Positions 1 through 12,400 of a stretch of DNA of 47,500 nucleotides are shown piece after piece. The translations under genes and the position numbers were made by a program. Each line of letters starts with the position of its first letter. Positions within the stretch are counted from its first letter, which is position 1. The stretch covers positions 650,162-697,661 of the forward strand of contig RPFO01000412.1 of NCBI GenBank assembly GCA_009746045.1, given 5' to 3'. Source of the stretch: Mesostigma viride (Eukaryota; Streptophyta; Mesostigmatophyceae; Mesostigmatales; Mesostigmataceae). Under the pieces are notes generated by a model that was not told the origin of the DNA, did not search any database, and saw only the letters and a list, made by a program, of their open reading frames with translations.

Positions 1-393
1 CTATGTACTCCACGAGTACATGGTCCGGAGTACATACGACCCGGTATTTCCGACTAGGGGACTGCCGACGCGGTCAGACACGCCCGTATTACTGAAGGAG
101 TGTCTGTCACGTCAAGCGCACGTGACGAAAGGGATGGAGGCAACGTTGCTTTGATTTCAATTCAACGGGTCGATGTCCCGTCAACCTCCAAATCTACCAC
201 CTCCGCCATTGTCACCGTGTCCAGAAAATGCGTTGTTGGCTGCGGCAAGGCGTTGGGTGAAGCCCAGCAGCCGCGTGTACTGCATTCGCTGATATCTTTA
301 CCTTACGCGCGCATGATCTGTACATTGTAATTGAACTGCGTGTTTGAACGGGCTTTGCTGCGAGACGCGTAGGGTTAAGGTCAAGAGGAAGAA
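1..393 (+). promoter_or_regulatory. 5' flank / presumed promoter of the lyase-TSR gene
   Basis: This stretch lies directly upstream of the proposed start codon at 394. It contains a CACGTG box (119-124) and a perfect 9-bp inverted repeat (ATGTACTCC at 3-11, GGAGTACAT at 27-35). I see no clear TATA box close to the start. A 76-codon open frame at 100-330 has no recognisable features and is not called. The promoter role is inferred from position only. Confidence 0.3.
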
Positions 394-469
394 ATGAAAA
401 TGCAGGGAACAGTCGCTGTGATATTTGTTGCTATCCTGGGTTTGTGGTCGCAAATGCCCGCATCCGCTG
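394..469 (+). CDS. Exon 1: signal peptide
   Basis: ATG at 394 opens a 25-codon exon ending in phase 1 at a GTAAGG donor (470). The peptide has a short basic start (MKMQG), a hydrophobic core (VAVIFVAILGLW) and a small-residue end (PASAG), the layout of a secretory signal peptide. It joins exon 2 in frame as G-A-Q. An earlier methionine in this frame was not seen, and the second ATG at 400 is an alternative start. The protein is therefore expected to enter the secretory pathway. Confidence 0.75.
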
Positions 470-3400
470 GTAAGGCCTTTCTAATCGGCACAATTATATC
501 TCATCCCCTTTCTCCCCTTCCAAAAGATCACAGCACGAGTTTATCCCCCCAACCCACAAACATTAAACGCTTTCAATCCTTGGTGATGCGTGGAACCCCC
601 GTGCATTTCGTTGTCCGTGTCCGCACATTTCCTGCTCGACAGGCGCGCAACCACCGCCTCCTCCCGTCCGCAATTTTCCCGCGAAACCTCGGGCGGTTAG
701 CATCCCGGTGAACGACGTGCGCATGGTCCGCATGGCGTACGCGGCCAAAGGCTTTGCGGCAAACGAGGTCGTCTTCCAGCTACTGAGCACATCGGATCTG
801 GCGATCGAGCGAACACTGAATCCCCCCCTGTCCGTACTCCAGAAGAAGGAGACGGCTCCCAGCGGGCGGAAGAGAGACTACTACTCCATCGCAAGATGTA
901 AGCGCGCTCGCTACTTAAAACCCTTGACGGGAGTAAGCGCTCTGACGGGATACACCTGGCTTCTAGGTCTCGTACCTACCCAAGCTTAGCACTTTTGCTA
1001 TTGCTTGCTTGATACCACTAAGGTGTGCATGGGCGTCGAATGAGGAATTAAATGTGTGCTTCGTGCGTGTCGCTCACAACGTTTCGACGGGGAGGAGCTA
1101 AGGCAGGCTTTTCTCCCCTGATTACCGATGGGGCGTTTCTTCCCTGATTCGCCACTAGTGGAGCTATTGCACCGAGGAATGGGCCCAATGGACTTGTATG
1201 CATCATGACACGAACAAGAGCGCTAGAGAGCAGGTGGCCGACCCCCCGTGTGCACTGTGACAGGAACAAGAGCGCTAGAGAGCAGGTGGCCGACCCCCCG
1301 TGTGCAGCGCGACAGGAACACGAGAGAGATGAGAGCAGGCGGTGGCCCCCCGTGTGCAGCGACAGGAACGCGAGATGAGAGCAGGTGGTGGCCCCCCGTG
1401 TGCAGCGCGACAGGAACACGAGAGAGATGAGAGCAGGCGGTGGCCCCCCGTGTGCAGCGACAGGAACACGAGATGAGAGCAGGTGGTGGCCCCCCGTGTG
1501 CAGCGACAGGAACACGAGATGAGAGCAGGTGGTGGCCCCCCGTGTGCAGCGACAGGAACGCGAGATGAGAGCAGGTGGTGGCCCCCCGTGTGCAGCGACA
1601 GGAACACGAGATGAGAGCAGGTGGTGGCCCCCCGTGTGCAGCGACAGGAACGCGAGATGAGAGCAGGTGGTGGCCCCCGTGTGCAGCGACAGGAACACGA
1701 GATGAGATGAGAGCAGGTGGTGGCCCCCCGTGTGCAGCGACAGGAACACGAGATGAGAGCAGGCGGTGGCCCCCCGTGTGCAGCGACAGGAACACGAGAT
1801 GAGAGCAGGTGGTGGCCCCCCGTGTGCAGCGACAGGAACACGAGAGAGATGAGAGCAGGCGGTGGCCCCCCGTGTGCAGCGACAGGAACACGAGATGAGA
1901 GCAGGTGGTGGCCCCCCGTGTGCAGCGACAGGAACGCGAGATGAGAGCAGGTGGTGGCCCCCCGTGTGCAGCGACAGGAACACGAGAGAGATGAGAGCAG
2001 GTGGTGGCCCCCCGTGTGCAGCGACAGGAACACGAGATGAGAGCAGGTGGTGGCCCCCCGTGTGCAGCGACAGGAACACGAGATGAGAGCAGGTGGTGGC
2101 CCCCCGTGTGCAGCGACAGGAACACGAGATGAGAGCAGGTGGTGGCCCCCGTGTGCAGCGACAGGAACACGAGATGAGAGCAGGTGGTGGCCCCCCGTGT
2201 GCAGCGACAGGAACACGAGATGAGAGCAGGTGGTGGCCCCCCGTGTGCAGCGACAGGAACGCGAGATGAGAGCAGGTGGTGGCCCCCCGTGTGCAGCGAC
2301 AGGAACACGAGATGAGAGCAGGTGGTGGCCCCCCGTGTGCAGCGACAGGAACACGAGATGAGAGCAGGTGGTGGCCCCCCGTGTGCAGCGACAGGAACAC
2401 GAGATGAGAGCAGGTGGTGGCCCCCCGTGTGCAGCGACAGGAACACGAGATGAGATGAGAGCAGGTGGTGGCCCCCCGTGTGCAGCGACAGGAACACGAG
2501 ATGAGAGCAGGTGGTGGCCCCCCGTGTGCAGCGACAGGAACACGAGATGAGAGCAGGTGGTGGCCCCCCGTGTGCAGCGACAGGAACGCGAGATGAGAGC
2601 AGGTGGTGGCCCCCCGTGTGCAGCGACAGGAACACGAGATGAGAGCAGGTGGTGGCCCCCCGTGTGCAGCGACAGGAACGCGAGATGAGAGCAGGTGGTG
2701 GCCCCCCGTGTGCAGCGACAGGAACGCGAGATGAGAGCAGGCGGTGGCCCCCCGTGTGCAGCGACAGGAACACGAGATGAGAGCAGGTGGTGGCCCCCCG
2801 TGTGCAGCGACAGGAACGCGAGATGAGAGCAGGTGGTGGCCCCCCGTGTGCAGCGACAGGAACGCGAGATGAGAGCAGGCGGTGGCCCCCCGTGTGCAGC
2901 GACAGGAACACGAGATGAGAGCAGGTGGTGGCCCCCCGTGTGCAGCGACAGGAACGCGAGATGAGAGCAGGTGGTGGCCCCCGTGTGCAGCGACAGGAAC
3001 ACGAGAGAGATGAGAGCAGGTGGTGGCCCCCCGTGTGCAGCGACAGGAACACGAGATGAGAGCAGGTGGTGGCCCCCCGTGTGCAGCGACAGGAACACGA
3101 GATGAGAGCAGGTGGTGGCCCCCCGTGTGCAGCGACAGGAACGCGAGATGAGAGCAGGTGGTGGCCCCCCGTGTGCAGCGACAGGAACACGAGATGAGAT
3201 GAGAGCAGGTGGTGGCCCCCCGTGTGCAGCGACAGGAACACGAGATGAGAGCAGGTGGTGGCCCCCCGTGTGCAGCGACAGGAACACGAGATGAGAGCAG
3301 GTGGTGGCCCCCCGTGTGCAGCGACAGGAACGCGAGATGAGAGCAGGTGGTGGCCCCCCGTGTGCAGCGACAGGAACGCGAGATGAGAGCAGGTGGTGGC

Positions 3401-6400
3401 CCCCCGTGTGCAGCGACAGGAACACGAGATGAGAGCAGGTGGTGGCCCCCCGTGTGCAGCGACAGGAACACGAGATGAGAGCAGGTGGTGGCCCCCCGTG
3501 TGCAGCGACAGGAACGCGAGATGAGAGCAGGTGGTGGCCCCCCGTGTGCAGCGACAGGAACACGAGATGAGAGCAGGTGGTGGCCCCCCGTGTGCAGCGA
3601 CAGGAACACGAGATGAGAGCAGGTGGTGGCCCCCCGTGTGCAGCGACAGGAACACGAGATGAGAGCAGGTGGTGGCCCCCCGTGTGCAGCGACAGGAACA
3701 CGAGATGAGAGCAGGTGGTGGCCCCCCGTGTGCAGCGACAGGAACACGAGATGAGAGCAGGTGGTGGCCCCCCGTGTGCAGCGACAGGAACACGAGAGAG
3801 ATGAGAGCAGGTGGTGGCCCCCCGTGTGCAGCGACAGGAACGCGAGATGAGAGCAGGTGGTGGCCCCCCGTGTGCAGCGACAGGAACGCGAGATGAGAGC
3901 AGGTGGTGGCCCCCCGTGTGCAGCGACAGGAACACGAGATGAGAGCAGGTGGTGGCCCCCCGTGTGCAGCGACAGGAACGCGAGATGAGAGCAGGTGGTG
4001 GCCCCCCGTGTGCAGCGACAGGAACACGAGATGAGAGCAGGTGGTGGCCCCCCGTGTGCAGCGACAGGAACGCGAGATGAGAGCAGGTGGTGGCCCCCCG
4101 TGTGCAGCGACAGGAACACGAGATGAGAGCAGGTGGTGGCCCCCCGTGTGCAGCGACAGGAACGCGAGATGAGAGCAGGTGGTGGCCCCCCGTGTGCAGC
4201 GACAGGAACACGAGATGAGAGCAGGTGGTGGCCCCCCGTGTGCAGCGACAGGAACACGAGATGAGAGCAGGTGGTGGCCCCCCGTGTGCAGCGACAGGAA
4301 CGCGAGATGAGAGCAGGTGGTGGCCCCCCGTGTGCAGCGACAGGAACACGAGATGAGAGCAGGTGGTGGCCCCCCGTGTGCAGCGACAGGAACGCGAGAT
4401 GAGAGCAGGTGGTGGCCCCCCGTGTGCAGCGACAGGAACACGAGATGAGAGCAGGTGGTGGCCCCCCGTGTGCAGCGACAGGAACGCGAGATGAGAGCAG
4501 GTGGTGGCCCCCCGTGTGCAGCGACAGGAACACGAGATGAGAGCAGGTGGTGGCCCCCCGTGTGCAGCGACAGGAACACGAGATGAGAGCAGGTGGTGGC
4601 CCCCCGTGTGCAGCGACAGGAACGCGAGATGAGAGCAGGTGGTGGCCCCCCGTGTGCAGCGACAGGAACACGAGATGAGAGCAGGTGGTGGCCCCCCGTG
4701 TGCAGCGACAGGAACGCGAGATGAGAGCAGGTGGTGGCCCCCGTGTGCAGCGACAGGAACACGAGATGAGAGCAGGTGGTGGCCCCCGTGTGCAGCGACA
4801 GGAACGCGAGATGAGAGCAGGTGGTGGCCCCCCGTGTGCAGCGACAGGAACGCGAGATGAGAGCAGGTGGTGGCCCCCCGTGTGCAGCGACAGGAACGCG
4901 AGATGAGAGCAGGTGGTGGCCCCCCGTGTGCAGCGACAGGAACACGAGAGAGATGAGAGCAGGTGGTGGCCCCCCGTGTGCAGCGACAGGAACGCGAGAT
5001 GAGAGCAGGCGGTGGCCCCCCGTGTGCAGCGACAGGAACGCGAGAGAGATGAGAGCAGGTGGTGGCCCCCCGTGTGCAGCGACAGGAACACGAGATGAGA
5101 GCAGGTGGTGGCCCCCCGTGTGCAGCGACAGGAACACGAGAGAGATGAGAGCAGGCGGTGGCCCCCCGTGTGCAGCGACAGGAACGCGAGATGAGAGCAG
5201 GTGGTGGCCCCCCGTGTGCAGCGACAGGAACACGAGATGAGAGCAGGTGGTGGCCCCCCGTGTGCAGCGACAGGAACACGAGAGAGATGAGAGCAGGTGG
5301 TGGCCCCCCGTGTGCAGCGACAGGAACACGAGAGATGAGAGCAGGTGGTGGCCCCCCGTGTGCAGCGACAGGAACGCGAGATGAGAGCAGGCGGTGGCCC
5401 CCCGTGTGCAGCGACAGGAACAGAGATGAGAGCAGGTGGTGGCCCCCCGTGTGCAGCGACAGGAACACGAGATGAGAGCAGGTGGTGGCCCCCCGTGTGC
5501 AGCGACAGGAACACGAGAGAGATGAGAGCAGGTGGCCCCCCGTGTGCAGCGACAGGAACGCGAGATGAGAGCAGGTGGTGGCCCCCCGTGTGCAGCGACA
5601 GGAACACGAGATGAGAGCAGGTGGTGGCCCCCCGTGTGCAGCGACAGGAACACGAGATGAGAGCAGGTGGTGGCCCCCCGTGTGCAGCGACAGGAACGCG
5701 AGATGAGAGCAGGTGGTGGCCCCCCGTGTGCAGCGACAGGAACGCGAGATGAGAGCAGGTGGTGGCCCCCCGTGTGCAGCGACAGGAACGCGAGATGAGA
5801 GCAGGTGGTGGCCCCCCGTGTGCAGCGACAGGAACACGAGATGAGAGCAGGTGGTGGCCCCCCGTGTGCAGCGACAGGAACGCGAGATGAGAGCAGGTGG
5901 TGGCCCCCCGTGTGCAGCGACAGGAACGCGAGATGAGAGCAGGTGGTGGCCCCCCGTGTGCAGCGACAGGAACACGAGATGAGAGCAGGTGGTGGCCCCC
6001 CGTGTGCAGCGACAGGAACACGAGATGAGAGCAGGTGGTGGCCCCCCGTGTGCAGCGACAGGAACACGAGATGAGAGCAGGTGGTGGCCCCCCGTGTGCA
6101 GCGACAGGAACACGAGATGAGAGCAGGTGGTGGCCCCCCGTGTGCAGCGACAGGAACGCGAGATGAGAGCAGGTGGTGGCCCCCCGTGTGCAGCGACAGG
6201 AACACGAGATGAGAGCAGGTGGTGGCCCCCCGTGTGCAGCGACAGGAACACGAGATGAGAGCAGGTGGTGGCCCCCCGTGTGCAGCGACAGGAACGCGAG
6301 ATGAGAGCAGGTGGTGGCCCCCCGTGTGCAGCGACAGGAACGCGAGATGAGAGCAGGTGGTGGCCCCCCGTGTGCAGCGACAGGAACGCGAGATGAGAGC

Positions 6401-9400
6401 AGGTGGTGGCCCCCCGTGTGCAGCGACAGGAACGCGAGATGAGAGCAGGTGGTGGCCCCCCGTGTGCAGCGACAGGAACACGAGATGAGAGCAGGTGGTG
6501 GCCCCCCGTGTGCAGCGACAGGAACACGAGATGAGAGCAGGTGGTGGCCCCCCGTGTGCAGCGACAGGAACACGAGATGAGAGCAGGTGGTGGCCCCCCG
6601 TGTGCAGCGACAGGAACACGAGATGAGAGCAGGTGGTGGCCCCCCGTGTGCAGCGACAGGAACACGAGATGAGAGCAGGTGGTGGCCCCCCGTGTGCAGC
6701 GACAGGAACGCGAGATGAGAGCAGGTGGTGGCCCCCCGTGTGCAGCGACAGGAACGCGAGATGAGAGCAGGTGGTGGCCCCCCGTGTGCAGCGACAGGAA
6801 CACGAGATGAGAGCAGGTGGTGGCCCCCCGTGTGCAGCGACAGGAACACGAGATGAGAGCAGGTGGTGGCCCCCCGTGTGCAGCGACAGGAACACGAGAT
6901 GAGAGCAGGTGGTGGCCCCCCGTGTGCAGCGACAGGAACACGAGATGAGAGCAGGTGGTGGCCCCCCGTGTGCAGCGACAGGAACACGAGATGAGAGCAG
7001 GTGGTGGCCCCCCGTGTGCAGCGACAGGAACACGAGATGAGAGCAGGTGGTGGCCCCCCGTGTGCAGCGACAGGAACGCGAGATGAGAGCAGGTGGTGGC
7101 CCCCCGTGTGCAGCGACAGGAACACGAGATGAGAGCAGGTGGTGGCCCCCCGTGTGCAGCGACAGGAACACGAGATGAGAGCAGGTGGTGGCCCCCCGTG
7201 TGCAGCGACAGGAACGCGAGATGAGAGCAGGTGGTGGCCCCCCGTGTGCAGCGACAGGAACGCGAGATGAGAGCAGGTGGTGGCCCCCCGTGTGCAGCGA
7301 CAGGAACGCGAGATGAGAGCAGGTGGTGGCCCCCCGTGTGCAGCGACAGGAACGCGAGATGAGAGCAGGTGGTGGCCCCCCGTGTGCAGCGACAGGAACA
7401 CGAGATGAGAGCAGGTGGTGGCCCCCCGTGTGCAGCGACAGGAACACGAGAGAGATGAGAGCAGGTGGTGGCCCCCCGTGTGCAGCGACAGGAACACGAG
7501 ATGAGAGCAGGTGGTGGCCCCCCGTGTGCAGCGACAGGAACACGAGATGAGAGCAGGTGGTGGCCCCCCGTGTGCAGCGACAGGAACACGAGATGAGAGC
7601 AGGTGGTGGCCCCCCGTGTGCAGCGACAGGAACGCGAGATGAGAGCAGGTGGTGGCCCCCCGTGTGCAGCGACAGGAACACGAGATGAGAGCAGGTGGTG
7701 GCCCCCCGTGTGCAGCGACAGGAACGCGAGATGAGAGCAGGTGGTGGCCCCCCGTGTGCAGCGACAGGAACGCGAGATGAGAGCAGGTGGTGGCCCCCCG
7801 TGTGCAGCGACAGGAACGCGAGATGAGAGCAGGTGGTGGCCCCCCGTGTGCAGCGACAGGAACGCGAGATGAGAGCAGGTGGTGGCCCCCCGTGTGCAGC
7901 GACAGGAACACGAGATGAGAGCAGGTGGTGGCCCCCCGTGTGCAGCGACAGGAACGCGAGATGAGAGCAGGTGGTGGCCCCCCGTGTGCAGCGACAGGAA
8001 CGCGAGATGAGAGCAGGTGGTGGCCCCCCGTGTGCAGCGACAGGAACACGAGATGAGAGCAGGTGGTGGCCCCCCGTGTGCAGCGACAGGAACGCGAGAT
8101 GAGAGCAGGTGGTGGCCCCCCGTGTGCAGCGACAGGAACACGAGATGAGAGCAGGTGGTGGCCCCCCGTGTGCAGCGACAGGAACGCGAGATGAGAGCAG
8201 GTGGTGGCCCCCCGTGTGCAGCGACAGGAACGCGAGATGAGAGCAGGTGGTGGCCCCCCGTGTGCAGCGACAGGAACGCGAGATGAGAGCAGGTGGTGGC
8301 CCCCCGTGTGCAGCGACAGGAACGCGAGATGAGAGCAGGTGGTGGCCCCCCGTGTGCAGCGACAGGAACGCGAGATGAGAGCAGGTGGTGGCCCCCCGTG
8401 TGCAGCGACAGGAACACGAGATGAGAGCAGGTGGTGGCCCCCCGTGTGCAGCGACAGGAACGCGAGATGAGAGCAGGTGGTGGCCCCCCGTGTGCAGCGA
8501 CAGGAACACGAGATGAGAGCAGGTGGTGGCCCCCCGTGTGCAGCGACAGGAACACGAGAGAGATGAGAGCAGGTGGTGGCCCCCCGTGTGCAGCGACAGG
8601 AACGCGAGATGAGAGCAGGTGGTGGCCCCCCGTGTGCAGCGACAGGAACACGAGAGAGATGAGAGCAGGTGGTGGCCCCCCGTGTGCAGCGACAGGAACA
8701 CGAGATGAGAGCAGGTGGTGGCCCCCCGTGTGCAGCGACAGGAACACGAGAGATGAGAGCAGGTGGTGGCCCCCCGTGTGCAGCGACAGGAACGCGAGAT
8801 GAGAGCAGGTGGTGGCCCCCCGTGTGCAGCGACAGGAACACGAGATGAGAGCAGGTGGTGGCCCCCCGTGTGCAGCGACAGGAACACGAGATGAGAGCAG
8901 GTGGTGGCCCCCCGTGTGCAGCGACAGGAACACGAGATGAGAGCAGGTGGTGGCCCCCCGTGTGCAGCGACAGGAACACGAGATGAGAGCAGGTGGTGGC
9001 CCCCCGTGTGCAGCGACAGGAACACGAGATGAGAGCAGGTGGTGGCCCCCCGTGTGCAGCGACAGGAACACGAGATGAGAGCAGGTGGTGGCCCCCCGTG
9101 TGCAGCGACAGGAACGAGATGAGAGCAGGTGGTGGCCCCCCGTGTGCAGCGACAGGAACACGAGATGAGAGCAGGTGGTGGCCCCCCGTGTGCAGCGACA
9201 GGAACACGAGATGAGAGCAGGTGGTGGCCCCCCGTGTGCAGCGACAGGAACACGAGATGAGAGCAGGTGGTGGCCCCCCGTGTGCAGCGACAGGAACACG
9301 AGATGAGAGCAGGTGGTGGCCCCCCGTGTGCAGCGACAGGAACACGAGATGAGAGCAGGTGGTGGCCCCCCGTGTGCAGCGACAGGAACACGAGATGAGA

Positions 9401-12400
9401 GCAGGTGGTGGCCCCCCGTGTGCAGCGACAGGAACGCGAGATGAGAGCAGGTGGTGGCCCCCCGTGTGCAGCGACAGGAACACGAGATGAGAGCAGGTGG
9501 TGGCCCCCCGTGTGCAGCGACAGGAACGCGAGATGAGAGCAGGTGGTGGCCCCCCGTGTGCAGCGACAGGAACGCGAGATGAGAGCAGGTGGTGGCCCCC
9601 CGTGTGCAGCGACAGGAACACGAGATGAGAGCAGGTGGTGGCCCCCCGTGTGCAGCGACAGGAACACGAGATGAGAGCAGGTGGTGGCCCCCCGTGTGCA
9701 GCGACAGGAACACGAGATGAGAGCAGGTGGTGGCCCCCGTGTGCAGCGACAGGAACGCGAGATGAGAGCAGGTGGTGGCCCCCCGTGTGCAGCGACAGGA
9801 ACGCGAGATGAGAGCAGGTGGTGGCCCCCCGTGTGCAGCGACAGGAACGCGAGATGAGAGCAGGTGGTGGCCCCCCGTGTGCAGCGACAGGAACACGAGA
9901 GAGATGAGAGCAGGTGGTGGCCCCCCGTGTGCAGCGACAGGAACACGAGATGAGAGCAGGTGGTGGCCCCCCGTGTGCAGCGACAGGAACACGAGAGAGA
10001 TGAGAGCAGGTGGTGGCCCCCCGTGTGCAGCGACAGGAACACGAGATGAGAGCAGGTGGTGGCCCCCCGTGTGCAGCGACAGGAACACGAGAGAGATGAG
10101 AGCAGGTGGTGGCCCCCCGTGTGCAGCGACAGGAACGCGAGATGAGAGCAGGTGGTGGCCCCCCGTGTGCAGCGACAGGAACACGAGATGAGAGCAGGTG
10201 GTGGCCCCCCGTGTGCAGCGACAGGAACACGAGATGAGAGCAGGTGGTGGCCCCCCGTGTGCAGCGACAGGAACGCGAGATGAGAGCAGGTGGTGGCCCC
10301 CCGTGTGCAGCGACAGGAACACGAGATGAGAGCAGGTGGTGGCCCCCCGTGTGCAGCGACAGGAACGCGAGATGAGAGCAGGTGGTGGCCCCCCGTGTGC
10401 AGCGACAGGAACACGAGATGAGAGCAGGTGGTGGCCCCCCGTGTGCAGCGACAGGAACGCGAGATGAGAGCAGGTGGTGGCCCCCCGTGTGCAGCGACAG
10501 GAACACGAGATGAGAGCAGGTGGTGGCCCCCCGTGTGCAGCGACAGGAACGCGAGATGAGAGCAGGTGGTGGCCCCCGTGTGCAGCGACAGGAACACGAG
10601 ATGAGAGCAGGTGGTGGCCCCCCGTGTGCAGCGACAGGAACACGAGATGAGAGCAGGTGGTGGCCCCCCGTGTGCAGCGACAGGAACACGAGATGAGAGC
10701 AGGTGGTGGCCCCCCGTGTGCAGCGACAGGAACACGAGATGAGAGCAGGTGGTGGCCCCCCGTGTGCAGCGACAGGAACACGAGATGAGAGCAGGTGGTG
10801 GCCCCCCGTGTGCAGCGACAGGAACGCGAGATGAGAGCAGGTGGTGGCCCCCCGTGTGCAGCGACAGGAACACGAGCGCTAGAGAGCAGGTGGCCGGCCC
10901 CCCGTTTCGTACACCATACCTCACGTGCATTCCTGCGGGGACCTGGGAGAGGGTCTTTTGTGCCACTCTCTCCGCAGCTTCTGTGCAGAGCATGTTAGAG
11001 CATCACAGGCAGGGAAAACAGTTTGGACCCGCCAGACCGCAGCACAGAGTTCATAATCGCAAGGAAACAAGCTGACTCTGGTCGCTTTGTTCGTGTCGTT
11101 GCCTCAGTGTGGCAGCTGCTGCGCTCGTGATTCGTAACACAGCTGCCGCCGTGGTGCTGGGTTGTGCTGCCGTATGCAAGCACCGTGCCGGTGGCCCGCA
11201 CAATCCATAACAATCCGCTGTGTTGCTTGCCTTGATGCTTGCCCAATGGATCGGTGTCCCGACCTCAACAGAAGCATACCTAGCGAACCGCTTTGATGCT
11301 TGCCTTGCGCTTTTGGACTGCTGCCTCCACAACAGATTGGTGGCCCGACCTCAACAGCGTCGACGGCACGGGCATTCCTTACGTCCGCTTCGATGGCCTC
11401 GCAAACCCCGACGCGTCATCCGACAAGTAAGCGCGGTCCTGAGATGGTGGTGGGGTCCTGAGATGGTGGTGGGGTCCTGAGATGGTGGGTCCTGAGATGG
11501 TGGTGGGCGGGGGAAAGAGGGGGAGGTCAGGAGGGGGAGGGGGGGCTTCATTCTGATGTCAATGCTCTTCACCATCTTGCGGCAACCTGTGTGTTAGGGT
11601 GGGACGGGTAACGGACAACGGAAACGTTCGTCGCGAGGGCAGTTGCTTCCACCCCCTGTGTTTGGGCAAAGCAAGGCACGGCACGGCACGCTGCAGCAGG
11701 GCAAGGCGGGGCACGGCTCCACAAACGCTACGGTTTTGGTTGATGGTATTGATCACTCTGTGGCCTTGAGGCTACAATATGCTTGCGATCAACTTCACTC
11801 ATCCAGCTACCTGGTGTTCTGGTCTTGTCTCCCCAACCTCAACCCCAACCCTGACCCCGACCCCAACTCCAACCCCACACCGATCCTACCTCCAACTCCA
11901 CCCCAACCCCCACCCTCACTGCACCTTCCCTCTTCCACCCCCACCCTCACTGCACCTTCCCTCTTCCACCCCCACCCTCACTGCACCTTCCCTCTTCCAC
12001 CCCCACCCTCACTGCACCTTCCCTCTTCCACCCCCACCCTCACTGCACCTTCCCTCTTCCACCCCCACCCTCACTGCACCTTCCCTCTTCCACCCCCACC
12101 CTCACTGCACCTTCCCTCTTCCACCCCCACCCTCACTGCACCTTCCCTCTTCCACCCCCACCCTCACTGCACCTTCCCTCTTCCACCCCCACCCTCACTG
12201 CACCTTCCCTCTTCCACCCCCACCCTCACCGCACCTTCCCTCTTCCACCCCACCCTCACTGCACCTTCCCTCTTCCACCCCCACCCTCACCGCACCTTCC
12301 CTCTTCCACCCCCACCCTCACTGCACCTTCCCTCTTCCACCCCCACCCTCACCGCACCTTCCCTCTTCCACCCCACCCTCACCGCACCTTCCCTCTTCCA

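Noticed and set aside
1048-10993. Three minus-strand open frames of more than 3,100 codons as giant repeat proteins
   Set aside because: They exist only because the 46-bp unit has no minus-strand stop. All three frames give the same peptide cycle, and the array lies in an intron of a well-supported + strand gene.
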